Source: Cupriavidus pauculus
GTDB lineage: Bacteria > Pseudomonadota > Gammaproteobacteria > Burkholderiales > Burkholderiaceae
Assembly (NCBI RefSeq): GCF_008801835.1
Contig: NZ_VZOW01000004.1
Span: forward strand, 280,642 to 344,641
Direction: 5' to 3'
Length of the DNA: 64,000 nucleotides
Below are positions 43,669-51,895 of this stretch, piece after piece. Under the pieces are notes generated by a model. It ran no database searches. It was not told the DNA's origin and saw only the letters and a program-made list of their open reading frames with translations. The position numbers were made by a program, and so were the translations under genes. The first letter of the stretch is position 1. Each line of letters opens with the position of its first letter.

Positions 43669-45021
43669 CTACCGCATGGGAACGATAACGGCAACATTTA
43701 AGCCAGTTTGCTTCTCTTGATCTGAGAAGTCGAGGCGGATTTCAGCACCGATGCGATTGGCAATCGTCTGGACAATGGATAGTCCCAGACCCGAGCCGAT
43801 CTGCTCGCTCCCCAGCGTGCGGTAGAAGGGATCAAACACTCGATCCCGTTCAGCCAACGGAATGCCAGGCCCACTGTCCTGAATACGTAGTACGACCTTC
43901 CCTTCCGAAACACCCACAGAAAGATCAACACGCCCTCCCTCTGGCGTGTAGCGGATGGCGTTATCGACCAGGTTCTTGACCACAGCGATCATGTCCAGCT
44001 CGCTTGCCCACACTTCGGCGTCCAGCGTGCCTTCGACACCGATGTCGATGTACTTGGCCTCGGCCAGCGGCATGAGGTCTTCCAGCACGCGGCGGTAGAT
44101 GCTCTGGACAGATACAGGCGACTTCGGCAGGTCGGTGGCTGACTGCGCCTTGGCCAAGGTCAAGAGTTGATCGAGCAGGCTGCGGCTGCGCTCGATCCCT
44201 TGGCGCAAAACCGTCAGCCGTTCGCGCGCCACGCTGGACATTTCCGCTTCCGCGAGCCGTTCTGCTTGCAGCGACATGGCTGTCAGCGGCGAACGTAGCT
44301 CGTGCGCGGCATCCGCCACAAAGCGGCGCTGAGATTCCATCGACTGGCCGACACGAGCGAGCAGGCGATTGATCGCCACGGCAAACGGACGTACCTCGAC
44401 CGGAAGGTGGCGGTCTTCGACGGGATGCAGTTCCTGCTCTGCCCGCTGGTCTATTTCCTTGGACAGCGCCGCGATGGGCTGGAACATCTTGCGCACCAGG
44501 TCAGCAACGATCAACAGCAGCACCGGCACGAGAATCAAGAAAGGCATCACCGTGCGCAGTGCCCCGTCGCGGGCAATTTCATTGCGGAAGCCGGACTCCT
44601 GAGCCACAGCAATGCGTTCGCCGCTCGCCGTGGTCTTGACCAGCACGCGAAACGTCTCGCCACCAACTTCCAGCGTGTGCAATCCATCCGCCAAGGTCGC
44701 CGGGAGCGGGAGCACGCCTCCTGCGTCCACGCCTACCGTAGAGGGACTGACCTCACCCAAGCGCTGGACGATCACGCGCGACTCTTCATCGACATCCTTG
44801 AGACGGATATCGGTGGTTGGCACGGCAGGCAACAAGCGCTGGCGATCCATGAGCTGCGCCACCTGGCGCAGCACATCGTCCTGTAGTTCGTGGGCTTCAT
44901 CGAAGGCGGACAGGAACGAGAATACGCCCGCCACAACGGCCACCACGAGGATGGCCAGCGACAAGGTGAAGGACAGCTTGAGCTGAACCGATTCGTTCAA
45001 GCGCCTTTTGAGACCATCCAT
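43669..45021 (-). CDS. Sensor histidine kinase of the cargo two-component system
   Basis: A 450-residue HK of the QseC/PmrB class. TM1 is LSLAILVVAVVAGVFSF, then a periplasmic domain of about 120 residues, TM2 PFLILVPVLLLIVADLV, HAMP (RKMFQPIAALSKEI), the phospho-His box FVADAAHELRSPLTAMSLQ and ATPase boxes N (KNLVDNAIRYTPEGG), G1 (IQDSGPGIP), F (FDPFYR) and G2 (GSGLGLSIV). The start is the ATG of MDGLKRRLNE, overlapping the response regulator by 25 bp. The sensed signal is unknown. Confidence 0.92.
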   Translation of the reverse strand: MDGLKRRLNESVQLKLSFTLSLAILVVAVVAGVFSFLSAFDEAHELQDDVLRQVAQLMDRQRLLPAVPTTDIRLKDVDEESRVIVQRLGEVSPSTVGVDAGGVLPLPATLADGLHTLEVGGETFRVLVKTTASGERIAVAQESGFRNEIARDGALRTVMPFLILVPVLLLIVADLVRKMFQPIAALSKEIDQRAEQELHPVEDRHLPVEVRPFAVAINRLLARVGQSMESQRRFVADAAHELRSPLTAMSLQAERLAEAEMSSVARERLTVLRQGIERSRSLLDQLLTLAKAQSATDLPKSPVSVQSIYRRVLEDLMPLAEAKYIDIGVEGTLDAEVWASELDMIAVVKNLVDNAIRYTPEGGRVDLSVGVSEGKVVLRIQDSGPGIPLAERDRVFDPFYRTLGSEQIGSGLGLSIVQTIANRIGAEIRLDFSDQEKQTGLNVAVIVPMR

Positions 45022-45662
45022 CCGACCCCCCTGACGTTCTTGATGACCTCGCCACCCAGCTTGCGCCGCAGTGCGTGGATCAGATATTCGACGGCATTGC
45101 TTTCGACCTCTTCCCCCCAACCATAGATGCGATCCTCCAGTTCGCTGCGCGAAAGGATGGCACCAGGCCGAACCAGCAGGGCTTGCAGTAGCGAGAACTC
45201 GCGGTTGGACAGTTGCACTTGGGGGCCATCATTGGCACAAGCCTCTTTGGTGGCCGGGTCGAGCGTCACCACGCCGTTGCTGAGCACGGGAGCTGCCGTG
45301 CCACCTTTGCGCCTCAGGACGGCGCGCATCCGGGCCAGTAGTTCCGCCATCTGAAAGGGCTTGGACACATAGTCGTCGGCCCCGCCATCCAGGCCGCGCA
45401 GGCGATCATCCAGACCATCGCGAGCCGTGATGATGAGCAGGGGAATCGGGTTGTCCTTGGCTCGGATGCTGGCCAGCACCTCCAGCCCATCCTTGCCGGG
45501 CAGACCGAGGTCGAGTAGCACTAGGTCGTAATGCTGGCAGCCCAGCGTGGTGAGCGCCGTCTGCCCGTCCTTCACCCAGTCGGCGGCGTAGGACGCATCC
45601 TTCAATGCGCCCTGGATCGCGTCACCGATCATGGGATCGTCTTCAACCAGCAATACCCGCAT
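44997..45662 (-). CDS. OmpR-family response regulator (QseB/PmrA-like)
   Basis: A 221-residue regulator. The receiver has acidic pocket residues EDD, phospho-acceptor Asp in LVLLDLGLPGKDG, Thr in LLIITARD and Lys in DYVSKPF. The C-terminal winged helix is LSNREFSLLQALLVRPGAILSRSELEDRIYGWGEEVESNAVEYLIHALRRKLG. It probably activates the membrane-protein and phosphatase genes upstream in the cargo. Stop and start overlap with the kinase gene. Confidence 0.92.
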   Translation of the reverse strand: MRVLLVEDDPMIGDAIQGALKDASYAADWVKDGQTALTTLGCQHYDLVLLDLGLPGKDGLEVLASIRAKDNPIPLLIITARDGLDDRLRGLDGGADDYVSKPFQMAELLARMRAVLRRKGGTAAPVLSNGVVTLDPATKEACANDGPQVQLSNREFSLLQALLVRPGAILSRSELEDRIYGWGEEVESNAVEYLIHALRRKLGGEVIKNVRGVGWMVSKGA

Positions 45663-45684
45663 TCCCCCTCCGTTCAATCGTTGT

Positions 45685-46443
45685 TCAATATGCCGTCCTG
45701 GCTGCTCTCTGCCTGAACAGCAGGATCGCAGTCAGCATGAAGGCCAACAGTGCGGCCGATGCTGAATAGCGGCTCAACGCCAGACCACCCGCGCTCAGTG
45801 GCTTGTCCAGAAAATCCCCGACCACGGCACCCAGCGGGCGCGTCAGGATGAACGCCGCCCAGAACAGCAGCGTGCGGGACACGCTCGTCCAGTAGTAGGC
45901 TGCCACGACCAGCGCGAGCAGCCCGCCGAACACGACGGCCGCACCCGTGTATCCCAGACCCGCCGTATCAGCCGTCCAGTCGCCCCACGCGGTGCCCAGC
46001 GTCTGGGAGAACATGATCGTCAGCCAGTAGAAGGCTTCTGCCTTGGGCGAGCTGACCGTGCTGACCGACACGGAGCCGAGGGTGCGATGCCAGATGAAGA
46101 GCGAGCCGAGCAGCAAGGCCAGCAGCAAGCTCGAACCGCCAGCGTACCCGATTCCCAGTGATCGATCCGCAAAATCGGCCAACGTCGTGCCGACCGTGGT
46201 TGTGGCGATGATGGTCGTCCAGTACAGGAAGGGATGAAATCCTTTGGCTTTGACCTGCGCGACTACGGCAGCCAGGAAGATCGCCGCGAAGATGGCCGTG
46301 CCGACCAGGTAGCCCAGATTCATGGACATCGAGACGGCATCGCCGCCGGTTTCGCCGAGCGTCGTGGCAGCAATCTTGATGAGCCAGAAGCCCAGCGTGA
46401 CTTCGGGCACTTTGGCCAGCGCCTGTTCAGTGGATGTTTTCAT
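45685..46443 (-). CDS. COG4705-type membrane protein with fourfold repeat (1)
   Basis: A 252-residue polytopic membrane protein, COG4705-like. Four similar units each carry a small-residue helix start followed by Gly and Asp: TLGETGGDA, TVGTTLADF, TLGTAWGDW and PLGAVVGDF. This fourfold pattern suggests an internally symmetric channel or transporter with acidic groups in the path. It is a paralogue of the protein at 46942-47724 (shared KVPEVxLxFWxIKIxxTTxGETGxD). No function is established; the setting suggests ion or envelope homeostasis. Confidence 0.75.
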   Translation of the reverse strand: MKTSTEQALAKVPEVTLGFWLIKIAATTLGETGGDAVSMSMNLGYLVGTAIFAAIFLAAVVAQVKAKGFHPFLYWTTIIATTTVGTTLADFADRSLGIGYAGGSSLLLALLLGSLFIWHRTLGSVSVSTVSSPKAEAFYWLTIMFSQTLGTAWGDWTADTAGLGYTGAAVVFGGLLALVVAAYYWTSVSRTLLFWAAFILTRPLGAVVGDFLDKPLSAGGLALSRYSASAALLAFMLTAILLFRQRAARTAY

Positions 46444-46459
46444 GGGGCACGCTCACAGG

Positions 46460-46912
46460 TCAGGCTTTGCCTTCGAGCGTGTCGAAGGCTTTCAGCAGGG
46501 CGGCCATTGCTGCCTTGCAGTCAGCTTGGCTCGGCGTGTCGGCACGGAGCGCCGCAAGCGACTTGTCGATGGCTTTGTCGAGCACATGCCAGTCATCGGC
46601 TGCCCGTGGTTTCAGGCCAGCCTCGGCCGAGTCCCATGCGACTTCCAGGTCCTTGATGCGGGCCTTGGCAGCGGGCAGGTCGCCCTTATCCACGATGGTG
46701 ACCACGTCGGCGGCGATGTTGCGGAAGGCCGACAGGTCGCCCAGCTTGGAGGCAGTTTTGCCTTGCGAGGCCGAGACAGTCTGGGCCGGTGTCGTTGATG
46801 TTGTGCTTGCGTTGTTCTGATCGGCAGATTTGGAACAACCAGCTGCGAGTGCCAAGAGCACGGCGGCCGAAATGGCGGCAACCGGGCGAGCGATTGAGTG
46901 CTGCATGAACAT
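46460..46912 (-). CDS. Small cargo lipoprotein
   Basis: A 150-residue predicted lipoprotein ([15 protein letters not shown] lipobox), then a Ser/Thr/Asn-rich linker and a helical domain ([65 protein letters not shown]). That region resembles four-helix periplasmic metal- or cytochrome-associated domains; I cannot name it further. AAGGAG lies 6 nt before the ATG. It sits between the two COG4705-like genes. Confidence 0.75.
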   Translation of the reverse strand: MFMQHSIARPVAAISAAVLLALAAGCSKSADQNNASTTSTTPAQTVSASQGKTASKLGDLSAFRNIAADVVTIVDKGDLPAAKARIKDLEVAWDSAEAGLKPRAADDWHVLDKAIDKSLAALRADTPSQADCKAAMAALLKAFDTLEGKA

Positions 46913-46941
46913 GTTTTTCTCCTTGTGTAGAGCGAAAAGAG

Positions 46942-47724
46942 TTATTCGACGAGCTGGGCCGAGCGGCGTCCATTCATGGCGATCTGCGCGACGGCCACCA
47001 GCATGACGATCACCGTGAGGAACAAGGCGCTTGTCCACATGGCACCCATGCCAAGACCACCATAAGTCTTAGCCTGTGTCAGCAAGTCGCCGAGTGCGGC
47101 CCCGAAGGGGCGGGTCAGGATGTAGGCAATCCAGAAGGTCAGAACGGCGTTGCCGCCCATGCGCCAGGCCGCGTAGGTGGCGCCGATCAGCGCACCGAAT
47201 GCCACTGCACCCCAGGTAAAGCCCAGGCCCAATGCCTCGGTCGCCAGATCGCCCGCAGCAGTGCCCAGCGCAAACGTGCAGAGGATGGCGGCCCAATAGA
47301 ACAGCTCCCGGTTTCGCGTCACGATGTCGTGGATGGACAAGGTGCGCTCGACCCGATACCAGACAAAAAAGATCGCGGCGAGCGCCACGGCGAACGCCGA
47401 GGTGCTGATGTACAGGCTGACGCCAAGGCCATCAGTCAGCAGATCGGTGATCTGGGTGCCGACCACGCTGACCAGTACCACCGTCAGCCAGTAAATCCAA
47501 GGGGTATAGCGGCGGGTACGCAACTGCATGAACAACGCGGCTGCCAGTAGAGTCGCCATGACGGTTCGAGTCACGCCTTGGCCCAAACCTGCGTTGACCG
47601 CCAGGAAATCGGCTCCCGTCTCGCCCACCGTGGTGGACATGATCTTGATGATCCAGAACGACAGCGCGACTTCCGGGACTTTATTGAGCCAGCCTGTGGC
47701 GCTGCTCGTGGGCAATTTGTTCAT
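46942..47724 (-). CDS. COG4705-type membrane protein with fourfold repeat (2)
   Basis: A 260-residue polytopic protein, paralogue of the one at 45685-46443. The four repeats read [27 protein letters not shown] and PFGAALGDL. Having both copies in one cargo suggests a hetero-oligomer or two specificities. AGGAGAA precedes the ATG. It is the third gene from the cargo promoter side, after PepSY and PAP2. Confidence 0.75.
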   Translation of the reverse strand: MNKLPTSSATGWLNKVPEVALSFWIIKIMSTTVGETGADFLAVNAGLGQGVTRTVMATLLAAALFMQLRTRRYTPWIYWLTVVLVSVVGTQITDLLTDGLGVSLYISTSAFAVALAAIFFVWYRVERTLSIHDIVTRNRELFYWAAILCTFALGTAAGDLATEALGLGFTWGAVAFGALIGATYAAWRMGGNAVLTFWIAYILTRPFGAALGDLLTQAKTYGGLGMGAMWTSALFLTVIVMLVAVAQIAMNGRRSAQLVE

Positions 47725-47793
47725 AGAGTTCTCCTACCGGGGTGAAATGGTTTGCCAGCAGTTTGAACAGGCTGACTTAGCCCGCCCATAGGC

Positions 47794-48390
47794 TCACTCG
47801 CGCACCCATCCAAGCGCGATCAAACCGCCGAAAAGCCGGCGATGGATTCCGGTGGCAAGTTGGTAACTTGGCACCAGATACCAGCGTGCTTCACGCAACG
47901 TCAGCCAGGCACAGATCGCAGCGACCGCGCCGGCTCCGAGCATGTCGAATGGGAAGTGCACTCCAAGGTAGATGCGCGCCCAGGCAATGGGGACGCCCAA
48001 CAAAGCCAAAGCCACGCCTGCAATTCGTGGGCCTCGTTGCAGCGCGAGGCTGAAGGCGACCGCCCACCACAGCGTCAAGTGATCGCTTGGGAAAGACGAA
48101 TCGGCAACATGAGCGATGAGGGTGTGACCCAGGCCGATCATGAAAGGCCGGGGATGAATCCAAGCCAGGCCGATGATCTGGTTGATGAGCAGGCCCAGCA
48201 ATCCCGATGCGCTAGCAACGAGCATCGTCTTGCGGGTAGGCTCGCCGCCGCGAAGCCAGCCGATGCCGATCAGGAGTGGAACAGCCCAGATGAGCTGTTC
48301 GGCCAAGAAAATGACCAACGTCAGAGCTAAAGCACTGGGATGCTCCGGCGCGTTGAGCCAGAGAAATAATGTACGGTTGAGTGATTCCAT
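47794..48390 (-). CDS. PAP2-family lipid phosphatase (BcrC/YbjG-like)
   Basis: A 198-residue membrane phosphatase. The PAP2 motifs are IHPRPFMIG, SSFPSDHLTLWW and RIYLGVHFPFDMLGA, with the two catalytic His. BcrC-type members dephosphorylate undecaprenyl diphosphate; other PAP2 proteins act on lipid A or phospholipids. The start is the ATG after CGGAGACCTC. Together with a PmrAB-like regulator pair it suggests envelope remodelling (inference). Confidence 0.87.
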   Translation of the reverse strand: MESLNRTLFLWLNAPEHPSALALTLVIFLAEQLIWAVPLLIGIGWLRGGEPTRKTMLVASASGLLGLLINQIIGLAWIHPRPFMIGLGHTLIAHVADSSFPSDHLTLWWAVAFSLALQRGPRIAGVALALLGVPIAWARIYLGVHFPFDMLGAGAVAAICAWLTLREARWYLVPSYQLATGIHRRLFGGLIALGWVRE

Positions 48391-48446
48391 GAGGTCTCCG
48401 TGCCGGATCGCCTCCGAGGGAAACGATCCGGCCATACTGTCGGGAG

Positions 48447-48782
48447 TCAGTCCCGCTTGTCGTGGTCGTCATCGTGATCCGCCTTGTCCTCGGCAGACGA
48501 GATGACCGTGCCCTTGTCGGCATCGACCCGGACATCGAAGACCTTGGCCCCACTGACGACCTCCACGTCATAGACCCAACCTTGCTTCGAGTTCTCGTAC
48601 TCGGCGCGTGACGCCTTGCCATTGGCGTGCTGCTCGGCGACGGTGACTGCTTGTGTGAGGGGAATCTTGGCCTTGCTGATTGCCAGGGCGTCGTTTTCCA
48701 TACCGCCATTGGCGGCGTAGGCGACCGCGCCGGTTGCAGCGATGGCGACGGCCAGAAGGGAAAGTTTGGTGTAGCGGTACAT
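48447..48782 (-). CDS. PepSY-domain periplasmic protein
   Basis: A 111-residue secreted protein: signal peptide LSLLAVAIAATGAVAYA, then one PepSY domain (ISKAKIPLTQAVTVAEQHANGKASRAEYE, VYDVEVVSGAKVFDVRVDADKGTVISSAED) and an Asp/His-rich tail (DHDDDHDKRD) that could bind metal. PepSY proteins often accompany PmrAB/QseBC-type two-component systems. It is the first gene of the cargo, about 120 bp inside the right inverted repeat, so the cargo promoter is probably in 48783-48903. Confidence 0.86.
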   Translation of the reverse strand: MYRYTKLSLLAVAIAATGAVAYAANGGMENDALAISKAKIPLTQAVTVAEQHANGKASRAEYENSKQGWVYDVEVVSGAKVFDVRVDADKGTVISSAEDKADHDDDHDKRD

Positions 48783-48903
48783 GATGCTTCTCCAGAAGAG
48801 TGCAGGGATTTGCACAGTGGAGAAGGTACGCAGGCAGACTTAGCTCGCACTGAGCCGGGAAGTTTTCGCTCTCGCCGATGTAGTGTTATCGACTCCTGAT
48901 AAT

Positions 48904-48930
48904 TGGTGCAGTCGTCTTCTGAAAATGACA
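48904..48930 (-). repeat. Transposon terminal inverted repeat, cargo end (IRi)
   Basis: The reverse complement is identical over 27 bp to the left end at 38522-38548. The next bases diverge. Confidence 0.95.
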
Positions 48931-49573
48931 GACGCTTTCCGACGGCCTTGTTGCCGCGCTGCATCGCGACAAGGACGAAAGAATCGTCAGCATCCAAATG
49001 ACCGCACCGATTTCATCGGGGTCCAGCGGCGGTGGCGTATTCGACGAGGATGGTCGGCTGATTGGTGTGTCGTACATGACCATTCGCGATGCGCAGAACC
49101 TGAATTTTGCGATTCCAGCAATGTGGATCGACCAGGTGCCGGCGCGTGCCACCGTCGCACTACAAAAATTCCGCGCCGAGCAAGCCGCCACCGCATCAGG
49201 CAATACAGCCACGGCTGCCGTGGGACCCGCCCGCGTTCCGGCAACTGGCCCCGAGCAACCGGTTCTGGGGGACGAGTTGAACCGCCACTTCGCGTCGATC
49301 AGGCAGGTCGTTGCCACGGCACCAAGCGGCGCGGCACTGGAAATACGATTCAGCCCCGACGGATCGTTAGGCGTGACCAATACCCGCTCGCATGGCTATT
49401 CAAGCGGCCAATTCAATGTGTCGCCGGGTACGAACGAGGTTTGCTTCACCATGGGCAATCCGAGCTTCAACGCCATGCAGACTTGCTACCGCCTGAGCCA
49501 CCGCGGCGATACGTACATCATGCGTTCCGTTTCCTCACCGTACTACTTCACGTATGCGTTCACCGCTTCCTGA
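48931..49573 (+). pseudogene. 5'-truncated trypsin-like serine protease
   Basis: The open frame begins at the transposon edge (48932: TLSDGLVAALHRDKDERIVS), with no start codon or promoter of its own. It then shows the S1 protease nucleophile region APISSGSSGGGVFDEDGRLIGVSYM and NLNFAIPAMWID, as in DegP/HtrA-like proteases. A C-terminal domain follows (ELNRHFASIRQVVATAPSGA ... YYFTYAFTAS). The part with His and Asp of the triad is missing and is not at the other transposon end. An internal ATG at 48998 could give only an inactive fragment. Confidence 0.8.
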
Positions 49574-50279
49574 CCCTGGCATCGATCGATGGAGTGGCCT
49601 GAGACGCCAGGCGCGACTGGCGGTATTGGCCACGCTAACGCTTGGCGTGGCCGCATGCGCGCCACGCACGGCGGTCACCAGCGTCCGCGCGCAGGACTAC
49701 GCACAACAGCCCAAACGCATCTATGTGATTGCCGCGTCGGGAATGGGCTGGGGGCCTGCGTTTGCGCCGACGTTCCGCGCCAAGTTCCGCGACATCTTGC
49801 GCGGCTGCGGCGCCACCGCCGCCTTCGAGGATGTCACGGGACTCGAGCTCGACCGCAGGCCAGCGGAAGCGAGGGCCGTCGCGTTCAAGCCCGATGCGGT
49901 GTTGACGATTGCCAGCACCGGAGGCGTTGTGGAAGTAGGCGGCAGCCGGCTGTCCATCGACTACAACACCACGCTGAGCGATGTGGGCCAGAATCGCGCT
50001 GTATGGCGCGCGAAGTTCGCGTTCAGTCGGGGCAGTTCGGCGATCTCGCTTGCCGAACGCGGCGCGGTCTTTGCCATCGAACTCTCCAATAAATTAAAGT
50101 CCGACGGCTTGCTGACCGGCTGCTTGCCGATCCCACTGGATAGCAACGGCAGGCTCGATGCATCAGCTATTCCCAAGCCGCGCCCCGAGGACATTACGCC
50201 CAGCCTCGCCGTAACACGACCCACCATTTCCGACAAGCCGACGCTAAAGGATCTGCAGGACCTGCTGCCGACGAATTGA
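49554..50279 (+). CDS. Putative lipoprotein, unknown function
   Basis: A 241-residue protein with a leader ending in lipobox LGVAAC (ATLTLGVAACAP). The mature part has an alternating beta/alpha pattern (KRIYVIAASGMGWGPAFAPTFRAKFRDIL, PDAVLTIASTGGVVEVGGSRLSIDYNTTLSDV, VWRAKFAFSRG) seen in periplasmic lipoproteins that accompany secreted enzymes. It overlaps the truncated protease frame by 20 bp, so the two were probably an operon before the transposon arrived. Confidence 0.7.
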   Translation: MRSPLPDPGIDRWSGLRRQARLAVLATLTLGVAACAPRTAVTSVRAQDYAQQPKRIYVIAASGMGWGPAFAPTFRAKFRDILRGCGATAAFEDVTGLELDRRPAEARAVAFKPDAVLTIASTGGVVEVGGSRLSIDYNTTLSDVGQNRAVWRAKFAFSRGSSAISLAERGAVFAIELSNKLKSDGLLTGCLPIPLDSNGRLDASAIPKPRPEDITPSLAVTRPTISDKPTLKDLQDLLPTN

Positions 50280-50362
50280 CGCAATGCGACGGCATGCTCT
50301 TGTCGCCTTCCGCAGATTCCACGGATCAGGAAAAATCGGTTAGTCCAGCGCTTCAGTTGGGA

Positions 50363-50947
50363 TTAACGCAATAAGAGATGTTTCTCGATCCGCGAATCGG
50401 GAAGAAACCAGAATGCCGCCATGCCAATCAGTATCAGCGTTGCAGCGGTAGTGCTGAAAAAACTCACGCCAACCGTCAGCGCATACACGGCCAGCGACAG
50501 CCTGCCCTTCAGATCCTTGCCGATGGTGCCTGCGAGCGAAGAATCCTTGCCTTCCGCGGCGATGATGACGCGCTCCAGAATCCAATAGGCAATCGCACAC
50601 ATGAACAGCACGAAGGCGTAGAGGGCCGTCGGAATCGCCGAGAAATCCGATTTGCCCGTCCAGGTGGTGGAGATCGGAATCATTGTCAGCCAGAACAGCA
50701 GATGCAGATTCGCCCACATCACCTTGCCGTTGATGCCGCGAACCATCTGGAACAAGTGGTGATGGTTGTTCCAGTAGATGCCAACGTACACAAAGCTCAG
50801 CACGTAGCCAAAGAAATGCGGGGCTTCGGAACGCAGGCCATTCAAGTTGAATTCCGTTGGAAACTGGATCTGATAGAGCATCAGCGTCAGGCTCACGCCA
50901 ATCACGCCATCGCTGAACGATTCGAGCCGGCTTTTGTTGATAGTCAT
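50363..50947 (-). CDS. TMEM175-family (DUF1211) membrane protein, probable K+ channel
   Basis: A 194-residue protein. The family signature RxxxFSDG is at SRLESFSDGVIGVSLTLMLYQ on helix 1. Further helices follow (FFGYVLSFVYVGIYWNNHHHLFQ, LLFWLTMIPISTTW, ALYAFVLFMCAIAYWIL, LTVGVSFFSTTAATLILIG). Bacterial TMEM175 proteins are tetrameric potassium channels without a classical selectivity filter. It lies 8 bp after the DUF1275 gene. Confidence 0.85.
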   Translation of the reverse strand: MTINKSRLESFSDGVIGVSLTLMLYQIQFPTEFNLNGLRSEAPHFFGYVLSFVYVGIYWNNHHHLFQMVRGINGKVMWANLHLLFWLTMIPISTTWTGKSDFSAIPTALYAFVLFMCAIAYWILERVIIAAEGKDSSLAGTIGKDLKGRLSLAVYALTVGVSFFSTTAATLILIGMAAFWFLPDSRIEKHLLLR

Positions 50948-50955
50948 GAGCGCGC

Positions 50956-51669
50956 TCACACGAATTGCTTGCGGAAGGAAAGGCTGGCCAGGTGCGCGAT
51001 GATCACGATAAACGGCAGCACACTCCAGAAACCGATCTGCATATAGAGCAGGGCACCGAGGAAAGCACCGAGCACAAAGCCGAGCACGACGCTGCCGCTT
51101 TTCAAGACGGCCACGCGATGTTCGCGGGTTGGTGCGCGGAGGTAGTTCGACAGATCGATGCCGAATTGCGTAGTGTTGCCGGTCATCATCGTGCTCGGGC
51201 TGATGCTCTTCGTCAGCGTCTTGCTCGAGGTATTGCGGATCGCCAGCGCCATCAGGCCAAGACCACCGGCCAACGCGAGTTCGACGCCATTCGGGTCGCC
51301 GAACGGATCGAAATACAGCCCCACGCCCATAAATCCCAGCAGGAATATCGCCTCGGCCACGAACAGCCAGCCCAGCGTCTTGTGTGTCTGGCTGCACCGA
51401 TCGATCCAGAGCTTGGCGACCATCACGGTGGCGATAAACAGCGGAATCGCGCCGAGCTTGATCCACAGCCCCGCTCCGCCCTTCACGAAGGCCGCGCCGG
51501 CGAGCACCAGGTTGCCGGTGACGTGGGCGGTAAAGAAGCCGACCAGCGCGATAAAACCGATGGTGTCGATGGCACCGCCGACTATCGTCAACAGCACCGC
51601 GGGGCGACATTGCTCCCAGATGCTGGCAGTGGAAGTGTCGGGACGTTGGGAATCGCTGATGGCCGGCAT
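50956..51669 (-). CDS. DUF1275 (YoaK-like) membrane protein
   Basis: A 237-residue polytopic protein of the YoaK/DUF1275 family. VGGAIDTIGFIALVGFFTAHVTGNLVLAG is the family N-terminal block, and SPSTMMTGNTTQFGIDLSNYL the central one. It has six or so helices and is of unknown function, sometimes treated as a transporter. The start is the ATG of MPAISDSQRP, with TTGGAGAAAGAACAC upstream. It forms a two-gene unit with the TMEM175-like gene. Confidence 0.86.
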   Translation of the reverse strand: MPAISDSQRPDTSTASIWEQCRPAVLLTIVGGAIDTIGFIALVGFFTAHVTGNLVLAGAAFVKGGAGLWIKLGAIPLFIATVMVAKLWIDRCSQTHKTLGWLFVAEAIFLLGFMGVGLYFDPFGDPNGVELALAGGLGLMALAIRNTSSKTLTKSISPSTMMTGNTTQFGIDLSNYLRAPTREHRVAVLKSGSVVLGFVLGAFLGALLYMQIGFWSVLPFIVIIAHLASLSFRKQFV

Positions 51670-51792
51670 GTGTTCTTTCTCCAAAAGGCGCCGCAACGTC
51701 CGGCGCAATGTAGTTCAGTTTGTCTGATGATTCACGCCGCCGTCCTCCTTCCTGCTTCGGCGTCGTATGTCCTGAACTATAAGCATTGGAGC

Positions 51793-51816
51793 CGCGACAC
51801 GAGTGGTTGTGTCGCG
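51793..51816. other. Hairpin between DUF1275 and flavin reductase genes
   Basis: CGCGACAC (51793-51800) / GTGTCGCG (51809-51816), perfect 8-bp arms with an 8-nt loop. It is either a terminator for the leftward flavin reductase gene or an operator for DUF1275; no T-run settles it. Confidence 0.4.
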
Positions 51817-51895
51817 CACATGATGTTCAATATTTTTGAATGTTAGAGCTGGATTGCAAGCACCAGCCTGGTACGAGCGATCAACCCACCCGAAT

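Larger units (their letters stand above)
38522..48930. mobile_element. Tn5053/Tn402-family transposon, complete, novel cargo
   Basis: A 10.4-kb element bounded by 27-bp perfect inverted repeats that begin TGTCATTTTCAGAAGACGAC. The left half is the standard tniA-tniB-tniQ-res-tniR module on the plus strand. The right half (43.2-48.8 kb) is cargo on the minus strand: EamA half-transporter, histidine kinase, response regulator, two COG4705-type membrane proteins, a lipoprotein, a PAP2 phosphatase and a PepSY protein. The 5-bp flanks (TTTCA left, GACGC right) do not match, and the flanking genes are unrelated fragments, so the present junctions are not those of a simple insertion. Confidence 0.93.
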
